From contig NZ_BDLU01000032.1 of assembly GCF_006538165.1 (NCBI RefSeq), forward strand, positions 248,001 through 312,000: DNA of 64,000 nt. The letters run 5' to 3'. Below the pieces are notes generated by a model. The model had not been told where the DNA came from. It did not search any database and was given only the letters and a program-made list of their open reading frames with translations. This stretch comes from Komagataeibacter diospyri. GTDB taxonomy: Bacteria; Pseudomonadota; Alphaproteobacteria; Acetobacterales; Acetobacteraceae. Positions within the stretch are counted from its first letter, which is position 1; every line of letters begins with the position of its first letter. A program made the translations under genes and the position numbers. Below are positions 18,862 through 27,633 of this stretch, piece after piece.

Positions 18862-20175
18862 ATGGCCAGCGGGATCGTCCTTGCCTGCTGCATGGCGGTA
18901 TCGGCATGGGGCGCGCCCGCATCCCATCATGCCCCGACCGGGACCGGTTCCCATAACGCCCCCCATGCGTCCACCGAGCGCGAGCAGCACATTCGCCAGC
19001 AGCTTGAAGCCGCGCGGAGCGCGCGTGAAAGCCTTGTCGCGCGCCAGCAGCAGCAGGCGCATGACCTGGAAGAACGCCGTAAGGTGGAACTCGAAGCCCG
19101 CGAACAGGCCCGTCAGGACGCGCAGAAGGCCGCCAGCCTGTCTGCCGCCACGGTCGATGCCACCGCCCGCCTGCAGCATACCGAACAGCAGGCCGCCGAC
19201 CTGGACAGCCGCATTACCGACCTGCATACCGAACAGGCCGCCCTGCGCCAGCAGCTTGCCCGTGAAGTCGCGCGCCTGTCCCCCCTGCTGCCACTGGCGG
19301 AGCGGCTGTCGCTTTACCCGGCGGATACGCTTCTGGCCGTGCCCCTGCCTGCCGACCGCGCGGTCACCGGCCTGCTGGTGGTGCATGGCATGATGGGCGA
19401 TATCGCCAACCAGGCCCGCGCCATCCATGACCGCCGCACCCGGCTTGCCCAACTGGACGGTGAACTGGCCCAGCAGCAGCAGCAGATGCGCCTGGTGGTC
19501 AACGAGCGCGAAACCCGGCGTGATGCGGTCAACCGTGCGGCCCATGCGGCGCTGGAGGCCCAGCAGCGATCCAACGCCGCCGCCGCCTCCGCCACGCAGG
19601 CGGTGGAAGAGGCCGCCCGCCGCGCATCCAGCGTGCAGGACGCCATAGCCCGGATCGAGGCGACGGAAGAACAGGCGGAAAAGAACCTGGAAGAAGCCGC
19701 CCGCGCCGCCGAACGCGCCCATAACATGCAGGCCGCCGCCGCCGCCCGCAGGCAGGCGCATGACATGGCCACGGGTGCCGGCCCCGGCATTGCCCCCGCC
19801 ACCAGCGCCAGCGCGGGCGCGCCCGTGGCGGGCACGGTGCTGACCGCATGGGGCCACCCGACCGAAAGCGGCCCGGCCACCGGCATCACCTATGCCCCGC
19901 CGTCACGCGCGACCGTGCGCGCGCCATGCACGGGGCGTATTGATTTCGCGGGCGCGTTCCGCACCTATGGGCAGATGATGATCCTTGACTGTGGCAAGCA
20001 TTACCGCTTCGTGCTGGCGGGACTGGGTGAAATCGCGGTGGCGGCAGGCCAGCAGGTCAGTCACGGCGCGGCAGTAGGACAGATGCCACAATGGAATGGC
20101 GGCGGCAGCAGGCCCACCCTGTTCGTGCAGTTGCGCCATGGAGGCAGTACCGTCAATCCGGCCCCCTATCTGTAA
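18862..20175 (+). CDS. EnvC-like murein hydrolase activator with degenerate M23/LytM domain
   Basis: 437 residues. Residues 1-17 form a signal peptide ending near AWGA. A long, Gln/Ala/Glu-rich coiled coil fills about residues 35-290. The C-terminal domain is an M23-type fold (ATVRAPCTGRIDFAGAFRTY, YGQMMILDCGKHYRFVLAGL). The zinc-binding HxxxD of active M23 peptidases is not visible, as in EnvC, so it probably activates amidases at division rather than cutting peptidoglycan. The start has no strong ribosome-binding site. It sits between gpmI and ctpA. Confidence 0.88.
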   Translation: MASGIVLACCMAVSAWGAPASHHAPTGTGSHNAPHASTEREQHIRQQLEAARSARESLVARQQQQAHDLEERRKVELEAREQARQDAQKAASLSAATVDATARLQHTEQQAADLDSRITDLHTEQAALRQQLAREVARLSPLLPLAERLSLYPADTLLAVPLPADRAVTGLLVVHGMMGDIANQARAIHDRRTRLAQLDGELAQQQQQMRLVVNERETRRDAVNRAAHAALEAQQRSNAAAASATQAVEEAARRASSVQDAIARIEATEEQAEKNLEEAARAAERAHNMQAAAAARRQAHDMATGAGPGIAPATSASAGAPVAGTVLTAWGHPTESGPATGITYAPPSRATVRAPCTGRIDFAGAFRTYGQMMILDCGKHYRFVLAGLGEIAVAAGQQVSHGAAVGQMPQWNGGGSRPTLFVQLRHGGSTVNPAPYL

Positions 20176-20323
20176 TATGGGCACGAGACGGTTTTATCCG
20201 CATGCAGGTTCGGTATATGCTGCCCACCCGTGACGGATGGGCAAGACCACGTTACAACGCAACGCGAAGATTACATGCAGGCCAGCCAGATCATGTTGGC
20301 GGGCATCCAGGAGACAACGACGC

Positions 20324-21919
20324 ATGAAGTTCCGTAATGGCTTGCTGATCGGTTGCGCCTTTCTTGCAGGGATCGCGGCGGCCCCGCAGATTGCACGTTA
20401 TTCAGCCGGCAGGTGGGGCGATATCGCCCCCATGGCCCATGCGGCGGACACTGTCTCCAAGGATGACAATTCCCCCCACGAAATCGAACAGCTCATGTTC
20501 CTGTTCGGTTACGTGCTGGAAAAGGTGAAGGCCAATTATGTCGAGCCGGTCTCGACACGCGACCTGATCACCAATTCCCTGAACGGAATGCTCAGCGGCC
20601 TTGACCCGCACAGCTCCTACATGACGGAAAAGCAGTTTTCCGACCTGCAGGTCCAGACCAAGGGATCGTTTGGCGGCCTTGGGCTGGAAGTCCAGGGCGA
20701 GGATGGGCATGTGCGCGTCGTCTCCCCCATCGACGACACGCCTGCTGCCCGCGCGGGCATCAAGCCTGGTGACTTCATTGTCGCGATCGATGGCAAGAAC
20801 ATCGATGGCCAGCCGCTGGATCAGGTCGTGACCCAGATGCGCGGCAAGCCCGATACCCGCATCACGCTGACGCTGATCCGGGAAAAGGCGCCCAAACCCA
20901 TCATCGTCACCCTGACCCGCGCCATCATCCCGCTGCAGGTCATCAAGTCCGCGCTGTATGATAACATCGGCTACATCCGAATCGCGCAGTTCAACGAGGA
21001 AACGCAGTCCGGCCTGCTGGCCGCGTACAAGAAACTGCAGGCCCAGACCCATAACAGGATGGCGGGCCTGATCATCGACCTGCGATCCGATCCGGGCGGA
21101 TTGCTGACACAGGCAATCGACGTGGGGTCCGATTTCATCCGCAGCGGTGAAATCGTCTCAACCCGCGCCCGCCATCCACAGGACAGCCAGCGCTGGGACG
21201 CCCATAACACCGACATTACCGGCGGCCTGCCGATTGTCGTGCTGATCAATGGTGGCTCGGCTTCAGCCAGTGAAATCGTGGCCGGTGCGCTGCAGGACCA
21301 CCAGCGCGCCGTGCTGCTGGGTGAAAAGACATTCGGCAAGGGATCGGTGCAGACCATCCTGCCCATCCCCGGTGAAGGCGCGATCCGCCTGACCACGGCG
21401 CGGTACTACACCCCGTCGGGCCGTTCCATACAGGGGCTGGGCATCATGCCCGACATTCCCGTGCGCGAAGCGCATGACGACGCGGGCTACAGCATCCACG
21501 AAGCGGATCTGGCGCATATCATCAAGAACCGGGGCGGCAATACCGCGCAGCCCCCATCACGCACCGACCTGCCCGCCATAGCCAAGTCCATTCCGGCGCA
21601 GCCGCCCGCCAACTGGCCCACATTCGACCCGACAAAGCCCACGACCGACTTCCAGCTGCAGGAAGGGCTGAGGGTCGTGCGCTCCATGGCAGGACTGCCG
21701 GTTGCGGCTGAACCGCCGATTCATGACGACAGGACGCAGGCGACCCCGGTGCCGTCCGCATCCGTCCCCCCCAAGGCCGCAGCGCCCGCGTCCCCCACGA
21801 CCACGCCTGCGACACCGACCTCGCCCGCAGCACCTGCCGCCCCGGCGGAAAAGGAAGGCCCCACGACACCGCCGCCTGCCCCTCCGGCAACGGCACCTGC
21901 CGCGCCTGCCCATCCCTGA
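20324..21919 (+). CDS. ctpA: S41 family C-terminal processing peptidase (CtpA-like)
   Basis: 531 residues from ATG 20324, preceded by AGGAG. The frame is open upstream without a good start. An N-terminal export signal (NGLLIGCAFLAGIAAAP) is followed by a PDZ domain (about residues 110-185) and the S41 core. The core has the serine motif NGGSASASEIVAGAL and lysine motif GEKTFGKGSVQT of the Ser/Lys dyad. The last 100 or so residues are a Pro/Ala/Thr-rich tail. It is a periplasmic protease. A small hairpin lies at 20222-20242, upstream. Its neighbour is the EnvC-like factor. Confidence 0.95.
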   Translation: MKFRNGLLIGCAFLAGIAAAPQIARYSAGRWGDIAPMAHAADTVSKDDNSPHEIEQLMFLFGYVLEKVKANYVEPVSTRDLITNSLNGMLSGLDPHSSYMTEKQFSDLQVQTKGSFGGLGLEVQGEDGHVRVVSPIDDTPAARAGIKPGDFIVAIDGKNIDGQPLDQVVTQMRGKPDTRITLTLIREKAPKPIIVTLTRAIIPLQVIKSALYDNIGYIRIAQFNEETQSGLLAAYKKLQAQTHNRMAGLIIDLRSDPGGLLTQAIDVGSDFIRSGEIVSTRARHPQDSQRWDAHNTDITGGLPIVVLINGGSASASEIVAGALQDHQRAVLLGEKTFGKGSVQTILPIPGEGAIRLTTARYYTPSGRSIQGLGIMPDIPVREAHDDAGYSIHEADLAHIIKNRGGNTAQPPSRTDLPAIAKSIPAQPPANWPTFDPTKPTTDFQLQEGLRVVRSMAGLPVAAEPPIHDDRTQATPVPSASVPPKAAAPASPTTTPATPTSPAAPAAPAEKEGPTTPPPAPPATAPAAPAHP

Positions 21920-21939
21920 TCCAGCTGGAAGCCACTGCC

Positions 21940-22434
21940 ATGACCGACCTGCCCTATCGCCCCAATGTGGGGGCGCTGCTGTTCAACCGACAGGGCATGG
22001 TGCTTGTCGCGCGCCGCACCGACATGGAAGGCGCGGGCGGCCCGCCGGATCAGGGCGTATGGCAGTGCCCGCAGGGCGGCATTGACGAAGGGGAAGATCC
22101 GCAGGCCGCCGTCATGCGCGAACTGCATGAGGAAATCGGCACCTGTGCCGCCGAAATCATCGGCACTTATCCCGAATGGCTCAGCTACGACCTGCCAGCG
22201 CACCTGATTGGCAGGGCGCTGGGGGGACGTTACCGGGGGCAGACACAGAAATGGTTTGCCCTGCGCTTCACAGGACAGGATTCCGACATCAGGCTGGATA
22301 CGCACCTGCCTGTGGAATTCGATATGTGGAAATGGGTCAGGCTGGACCAGCTGCCGCATCTGAATGTCGGCATCAAGAAAGATATCTACACGAAGCTTGC
22401 GGTGTATTTCGCCCGCTACGCCATGGCTGCCTGA
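21940..22434 (+). CDS. rppH: RNA pyrophosphohydrolase (Nudix)
   Basis: 164 residues. The N-terminus (LPYRPNVGALLFNRQGMVLVARR) and the Nudix box starting GGIDEGEDPQAA and ending RELHEEIGT match RppH. The box follows WQCPQGG. RppH removes 5' pyrophosphate from primary transcripts, starting RNase E-dependent decay. It lies 20 bp after ctpA. Its end overlaps the convergent second Nudix gene by 19 bp. Confidence 0.95.
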   Translation: MTDLPYRPNVGALLFNRQGMVLVARRTDMEGAGGPPDQGVWQCPQGGIDEGEDPQAAVMRELHEEIGTCAAEIIGTYPEWLSYDLPAHLIGRALGGRYRGQTQKWFALRFTGQDSDIRLDTHLPVEFDMWKWVRLDQLPHLNVGIKKDIYTKLAVYFARYAMAA

Positions 22435-22835
22435 GGCATAAGCCCCGTCTGGACAAGGACGGCCATCGTCCTGCCCCGCAACAGGGGCGCAAGATCCAGA
22501 TCCGCCATATCCCCTGCCCCGATCCAGCGCAGTTCCGCAATTTCGGCACCAGCATCCGGTGTGCCATGCAACTGCCCGGTCCAGATGCGCGCCTGCACGA
22601 TAAAGCCGGGTTCATTGGCGGCGACATCGGTAAAATCACCCGCCAGTTCCATGCCCGGCGTCAGGTCACAGCCCAGTTCCTCGCGGATTTCACGCATCAG
22701 TGCCTGTTCGGGCCGTTCCCCCGCATCGGGCTTGCCGCCGGGCAGCATGAAGGCGGTCGTGCCGCGCTTGCGCACGACCAGCAGGCGCTCACGCACGATG
22801 ACCGCCGCACAGACAACCCTGATGACACCCGGCAT
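22416..22835 (-). CDS. Nudix hydrolase (MutT-like)
   Basis: 139 residues. The Nudix box starts GGKPDAGERPEQ and ends REIREELG. The N-terminus (VIRVVCAAVIVRERLLVVRKR) is typical of MutT/ADP-sugar pyrophosphatase relatives. The substrate is not predictable. The frame is open upstream into repeat copy B, but ATG 22835 is preceded by AGGGAA and is the likely start. Convergent with rppH, overlapping by 19 bp. Confidence 0.9.
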   Translation of the reverse strand: MPGVIRVVCAAVIVRERLLVVRKRGTTAFMLPGGKPDAGERPEQALMREIREELGCDLTPGMELAGDFTDVAANEPGFIVQARIWTGQLHGTPDAGAEIAELRWIGAGDMADLDLAPLLRGRTMAVLVQTGLMPQAAMA

Positions 22836-22868
22836 GTATCCAATTCCCTGCTGTCTTGAGAAAACTGC

Positions 22869-22951
22869 AAAAGTTTTCGGTGAAGATTTTTTCAAAAAGC
22901 TGCAGAAGAATGCCGCCTTTTTGAAAAAAGACGGCACCTCGGAAATTTCTG
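22869..22951 (+). repeat. Dispersed palindromic repeat, copy B
   Basis: Reads AAAAGTTTTCGGTGAAG, then TTTTTTCAAAAAGC, then the hairpin GCCGCCTTTTTGAAAAAAGACGGC, then a GGAAATTTCTGTT tail. It aligns along its whole length with copies A and C. It ends one base before the stop of the EmrB-like gene and covers the region upstream of the Nudix gene. Confidence 0.75.
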
Positions 22952-24526
22952 TTACTTGTCCCCACCCTTAAGCGGCGACATGAGAAAACAGAACGGTACG
23001 ACAAGCATGCAGCCTATGCCAAGGATCATGAAGACCTCGTTATAGGCAAGGATGGCCACCTGCCGCTGGAATTCCTTGTACAGGTGTCCCATGGCCACAT
23101 TATTCACCACCCCCTGCGCATAGCCACGCGCAACCGCGACCGCACGGCTCTGGGCCAGGTATTCATTGAACGGCTGGTGATACGGCGTCATCCAGTGGAC
23201 CATCTGGTTCTGGTGCGCCTGACGCAGTTCGGTCACCAGTGCAGTCGCCCCCGAAATACTCAGCGACCCCAGAACGTTACGCGCCATGCTGAACAGGGCG
23301 GACCCATCGGCGTTCAGCCGGCGCGGCAGGGTGGCGTAGGTTATGGTGGAAATCGGCACGAACAGGAAAGCCATCGTGCCCGTCTGGCTCATGCGGAACA
23401 GGACCAGATGACGAAAATCCAGATCAGGCACCAACTGCGCCGACCACAGCATGGACAGCCCCATCAGGAAGAAACCAAACGCAATGATGTAGCGGAGCTG
23501 GATGTACTTCATCCCGATGCCCACCAGCGGGATCAGCACGATCACCACCATGCCACCGGGCGACAGGATCAGGCCGGACAGGGTCGCGGTATAACCCATG
23601 ATCTGCTGTGAAAACTGCGGCACGATAATGGCCGAGGAATAGAGCAGCGCCCCCACCGCGCCCATAAGTCCCGTGCCCACCGCGAAATTGCGGTCCTTGA
23701 ACACGCGCAAATCCACCGCCGGGTTCTTGGCGCGCAACAGCCAGATGACCGCCCCGCCAATACCAAGGACGGCAAGGATCGCCATGATGACAATCATGCG
23801 CGAACCGAACCAGTCCTCGTCCTCGCCCCGGTCAACCGCCACTTCAAGGCAGCCGAAGCCGATGGTGATCAGCCCGATGCCCACGAAGTCCAGAGGCGCC
23901 TTCTGCTTGCGCGCCCATGGCGGGTCCTCGACCATGATCGACACCGCGATTGTGGCCAGTATGCCCACCGGCACGTTGATGAAGAATACCCACCGCCATG
24001 AATAATTGTCGGTAATCCACCCGCCCAGTGACGGGCCAAGCACCGGCGCCACGACGGTGGCGATGGCGGTCAGGCCGAAGGCGGCCGCCCGTTTGTCGGG
24101 CGGGAAGGTGTCAAGGATGATGGATTGCTGGTTGGGCTGCAGGCCACCGCCAAAAAAACCCTGCATCAGCCGGAATACGATCAGTTCGGGCAGGCTGGTG
24201 GAAATGCCACACAGAAAGGACGACAGCGAAAACATGGAAATACAGATCAGGAAGTAATGCCTGCGCCCGAACAGCTTGCCCAGCCAGCCCGAGATCGTCA
24301 GTACGATCCCGTTCGCCACAAGGTAGGACGTCAGTGTCCATGTCGCGTCATCATATGTGGATGACAGGTTACCCGCGATATGCGGCAGCGCCACGTTGAC
24401 GATGGTGGTATCCAGGATTTCCATGAAGGCGGCCACCGTCACGACCACGGCGATCAGCCACGGATTGTGTTTCGGTTTCCAGTTCGTGCCATCCGCCGCT
24501 CCGGTGGACGCTGCCTGCGCGCTCAT
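22952..24526 (-). CDS. emrB: DHA2-family MFS multidrug exporter (EmrB-like)
   Basis: 524 residues with about 14 predicted membrane helices. The MFS motif is LTSYLVANGIVLTISGWLGK and the antiporter motif C region is VLGPSLGGWITDNYSWRWVF. DHA2 pumps expel drugs with proton antiport. The start overlaps the stop of the adaptor gene by 4 bp (ATGA), so the two form an EmrAB-type pump. A TetR-type operator lies upstream of the pair. Confidence 0.92.
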   Translation of the reverse strand: MSAQAASTGAADGTNWKPKHNPWLIAVVVTVAAFMEILDTTIVNVALPHIAGNLSSTYDDATWTLTSYLVANGIVLTISGWLGKLFGRRHYFLICISMFSLSSFLCGISTSLPELIVFRLMQGFFGGGLQPNQQSIILDTFPPDKRAAAFGLTAIATVVAPVLGPSLGGWITDNYSWRWVFFINVPVGILATIAVSIMVEDPPWARKQKAPLDFVGIGLITIGFGCLEVAVDRGEDEDWFGSRMIVIMAILAVLGIGGAVIWLLRAKNPAVDLRVFKDRNFAVGTGLMGAVGALLYSSAIIVPQFSQQIMGYTATLSGLILSPGGMVVIVLIPLVGIGMKYIQLRYIIAFGFFLMGLSMLWSAQLVPDLDFRHLVLFRMSQTGTMAFLFVPISTITYATLPRRLNADGSALFSMARNVLGSLSISGATALVTELRQAHQNQMVHWMTPYHQPFNEYLAQSRAVAVARGYAQGVVNNVAMGHLYKEFQRQVAILAYNEVFMILGIGCMLVVPFCFLMSPLKGGDK

Positions 24527-25650
24527 TCCGTGTGGACCGTCGGTTCAACCGACAGGCCGATCGACAGAGGCAGGTCCTGTCGCAGCCCTTCGTCAATCAG
24601 AATCTTGACCGGCACGCGCTGTACGATCTTCACATAGTTGCCGGTGGCGTTTTCCGGCGGGAAGGCGCTGAAGGTCGCACCTGTGCCCAACTGCAGCGAA
24701 TCAACATGCCCCTTCAGCTTCAGGAACGGATAGGCGTCGATCGCAATGTCCACCTTCTGGCCCGGACGCATGTGGGTCAGCTGCGTTTCCTTGTAGTTGG
24801 CCACCACCCATATTTCGGGTTCGACAACGGACACGACGGTCTGGCCCGCCGTGACATAGGTGCCGCGTTCGATGTTACGCTGGGAAATCCAGCCATCATG
24901 CGGAGCGCGGATCTGGGTCCATTCCACGTTCAGTTCGGCCTCGCGCAGCTTGGCTTCCGCCTGCGCCAACTGGGCCTGCTGCTCGGTCACGCGGGCTTCG
25001 GTGCTGGAGATATTGGGAATGACCGGCAGGGCGGTTTCAAGGTTACCCTGTGCCTCAAGCACCTGCGCCTTGGCGGCATTCAGTGCTGCGGTGGCATAAT
25101 CGATGTTCTGCTGCGATGTCGCCTCGCGCGTTACGCCATGCTGGCGGCGGTAGTCGGTTTCCGCCTTGAATTCCTGTGCCTGCGCCTGTGCCAACTGGCC
25201 CTGCGCCACCATCAGGTGACCGGGAAAGTTCTTTTTCGCGACTTCGGACAGCAGGCTGTAATTGCGGACCTGCGCACGCGCGATATCCACGGCCGCCGCA
25301 GCCTGGTCGCGCTGGGCGCGCCAGTTACGATCATCAATGCGGGCAATGACATCACCCTGATGAACGAACTGGTTATCGTTCACCAGCAGTTCAGTCACGT
25401 AGCCGGACACATGGGGGGCAACCGCTACCGCGCGACCGGCGGTAAAGGCGTCATCCGTCTCGACTTCATTACGGTGCAGGAACCAGTAAAGGCCACCCAG
25501 TATAAGCAGCACCACAAGGCCACCGATCAGGATCAGCTTCCGCCGGGGGGATGCTTCCTTCTCCTCCTTCTTCCCGTTCCCTGTATCCTGTGCCCCTGTA
25601 TCCTGTGCGGTCTGTCCGTCTTCAGGTGCCTTACCTTCGTCCGCGGCCAT
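24523..25650 (-). CDS. emrA: HlyD-family efflux adaptor (EmrA-like)
   Basis: 375 residues. A cytoplasmic charged N-terminus is followed by a single membrane helix (LILIGGLVVLLILGGLYWF, about residues 39-57). A biotinyl-lipoyl-like half (VAPHVSGYVTELLVNDNQFV), a long alpha-hairpin and the returning beta domain follow. It links the EmrB-like permease to an outer-membrane channel. A perfect 27-bp palindrome lies 51-77 bp upstream of its start. Confidence 0.92.
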   Translation of the reverse strand: MAADEGKAPEDGQTAQDTGAQDTGNGKKEEKEASPRRKLILIGGLVVLLILGGLYWFLHRNEVETDDAFTAGRAVAVAPHVSGYVTELLVNDNQFVHQGDVIARIDDRNWRAQRDQAAAAVDIARAQVRNYSLLSEVAKKNFPGHLMVAQGQLAQAQAQEFKAETDYRRQHGVTREATSQQNIDYATAALNAAKAQVLEAQGNLETALPVIPNISSTEARVTEQQAQLAQAEAKLREAELNVEWTQIRAPHDGWISQRNIERGTYVTAGQTVVSVVEPEIWVVANYKETQLTHMRPGQKVDIAIDAYPFLKLKGHVDSLQLGTGATFSAFPPENATGNYVKIVQRVPVKILIDEGLRQDLPLSIGLSVEPTVHTE

Positions 25651-25700
25651 CTGCTTCCCTCATCATCACTTTGATTGCAGCCCCTGATCCTGTCATCCAC

Positions 25701-25727
25701 GCATTGACCGAACGGGTCGGTCAATGC
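25701..25727. promoter_or_regulatory. Perfect palindrome upstream of emrAB (TetR-type operator)
   Basis: GCATTGACCGA-ACGGG-TCGGTCAATGC has 11-bp perfect arms and a 5-nt spacer. The TTGACCG/CGGTCAA core is the style of sites bound by TetR-family repressors. It lies 51-77 bp upstream of the emrA ATG, where a promoter is expected. No TetR gene is in the window, so the regulator would act in trans. Confidence 0.75.
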
Positions 25728-25789
25728 ATTGCACGAAGCTTGCAACACTTCAACCGCCATCACCGGCCCGGACTCACTTTCAGCGCAGT

Positions 25790-27574
25790 TTACAGCGTAA
25801 AGGCCTGATTACGTACCATGCGGGCATACAGCCCGTTTTCATCCATCAGCGCATCATGCGTGCCACATTCGACCGCACGGCCCTGCGCCATGACCACCAC
25901 AAGATCGGCTGAACGCACGGTGGACAGGCGGTGCGCCACCACGATGGTCGTGCGTCCGTGACGCAGGTGCGTCAGGGCATTATGGACAATGGCCTCGCTT
26001 TCGCTATCCAGCGCGCTTGTCGCCTCATCCAGCAAAAGCACGCGCGGGTTGCGCAGCAGGGCGCGCGCCAGCGCCACGCGCTGCCGCTGCCCACCCGACA
26101 GGCGCTGCCCGCCGGGACCGACCATCGTATCATAGCCCCGTGGCAGGGCCTGGATGAAGTCATCCGCCGCCGCTGCCCGTGCGGCCGCCCTGACCTGCTC
26201 ATCATCCGCCTGCGGGTTGCCCATGCGGATATTGTCCATGACCGGCAGGTCAAACAGCAGCGTATCCTGACTGACATAGGCAATGGCATCGCGCAGTTGC
26301 GACAGGACCAGACGGCGCAGGTCAACGCCATCAATCGTGATACGGCCACCCGATACGTCATGCAGGCGCGGGATCAGCGAAAGTGCTGTGGACTTGCCCG
26401 CCCCCGACGGGCCGACCAGGGCTACGGTCAGGCCGGGACTGGCCACGAAATCCAGTCCCTCCAGCCCCATGCGCCCATCGGGGTAGCGGAACGTCACCTG
26501 TTCAAATCGCAGGTCCCCCCCACCGGGCGGCAGGTCGATCGCATCGGGGGCCTGGGCTACGGCCACGGGTTCATCAATTACGTCAAACACGCGCTGCAGG
26601 CCGCCAAGCCCCTCCTGCAGGGCGATATTAAGGGTGCCCAGCGCGCGCAACGGACGCGCCGCCAGCAGCAGGGCCGCGACAAACCCCGAAAAATCACCCA
26701 ACGTGGCCCCGCCCTGCGTCGCGCGCCACCCGGCAAAACCCAGCACGGCCGCGACCGCGGCCCCGCCCAGCACTTCCAGCATCGGGTCCACGCGTGCGCG
26801 TCCCCGCGCAATGCGCAACAGCCCCGCATGCAGTCCGTCCAGCACATGCGCCGCCCGGCGTTCTTCCGATCCTTCCAGCCGATAGACACGGATGGTACGC
26901 GACTGGCTGAAACTTTCGGTCAGCATGGCGCTTGTCTCGCCCACCTGCTCATGCACGCCACCGGACTCGCGGCGCAGGCGCTTGCCCAGCCTGCGCACCG
27001 GCATGGCCGCGATGGGATACAGCACGGCAGCGATCAGGCTGAGTTCCCAGTCCATGTACAGCATGGAGGCAATCAGCCCCACCACCGTCACGGCATCCCC
27101 CAGTGCGTTGGTGGCGCGGATCATTGCCTCACGAATCGCCATGGCGTCGGTGGTAAAACGTGCGGCGATCTGGGCCGGGGCCTCGGTTTCGATGCGGGAT
27201 ATGTCGGCATGGACCAGATGGTGAAACATGCGCTGCTGGAGGCCGCGTATGACCAGCAGCACCAGCGACTGCACCGCGATAGACTGCCCGTACTGCGATA
27301 TGGCCTTCGCCACCGTAATCACCACCACCAGCAGCGGCACCTGATACAGGATACGCGGGTCGTGGTCGGCAAACATGTCCAGCGCGCGCTGGATCACCAG
27401 CGGATACAGCGCACTGAATATGGCCATGAGCGCCGTCAGCACCATGACACCCAGTATGCGCAGCTTGTGACAGGCCAGTTCATCATGCCACAGCCGGCGC
27501 ATCAGGCTGCGTGACGACACCGTTTGCGTGGGTGTGTCCTGCCTGTCGGGCATGGGCGTTTGAATCGCGTTCAT
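25790..27574 (-). CDS. ABC exporter, fused membrane and ATPase domains (MsbA-like)
   Basis: 594 residues. Six membrane helices lie in the N-terminal half (from ILGVMVLTALMAIFSALYPL). The C-terminal nucleotide-binding domain has Walker A GPSGAGKST, signature LSGGQRQR, Walker B VLLLDEATSALD and the H-loop VVAHRLS. It is a homodimeric type IV exporter of the lipid/drug class; the substrate is not known. ATG 27574 is preferred; the frame extends to a GTG at 27622. It lies 59 bp after cca. Confidence 0.9.
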   Translation of the reverse strand: MNAIQTPMPDRQDTPTQTVSSRSLMRRLWHDELACHKLRILGVMVLTALMAIFSALYPLVIQRALDMFADHDPRILYQVPLLVVVITVAKAISQYGQSIAVQSLVLLVIRGLQQRMFHHLVHADISRIETEAPAQIAARFTTDAMAIREAMIRATNALGDAVTVVGLIASMLYMDWELSLIAAVLYPIAAMPVRRLGKRLRRESGGVHEQVGETSAMLTESFSQSRTIRVYRLEGSEERRAAHVLDGLHAGLLRIARGRARVDPMLEVLGGAAVAAVLGFAGWRATQGGATLGDFSGFVAALLLAARPLRALGTLNIALQEGLGGLQRVFDVIDEPVAVAQAPDAIDLPPGGGDLRFEQVTFRYPDGRMGLEGLDFVASPGLTVALVGPSGAGKSTALSLIPRLHDVSGGRITIDGVDLRRLVLSQLRDAIAYVSQDTLLFDLPVMDNIRMGNPQADDEQVRAAARAAAADDFIQALPRGYDTMVGPGGQRLSGGQRQRVALARALLRNPRVLLLDEATSALDSESEAIVHNALTHLRHGRTTIVVAHRLSTVRSADLVVVMAQGRAVECGTHDALMDENGLYARMVRNQAFTL

Positions 27575-27633
27575 TAACCGGCCTATAACCGCATGGCCGC
27601 CCAAAACAAAGGGCCGCGACACATGGTTACAAA

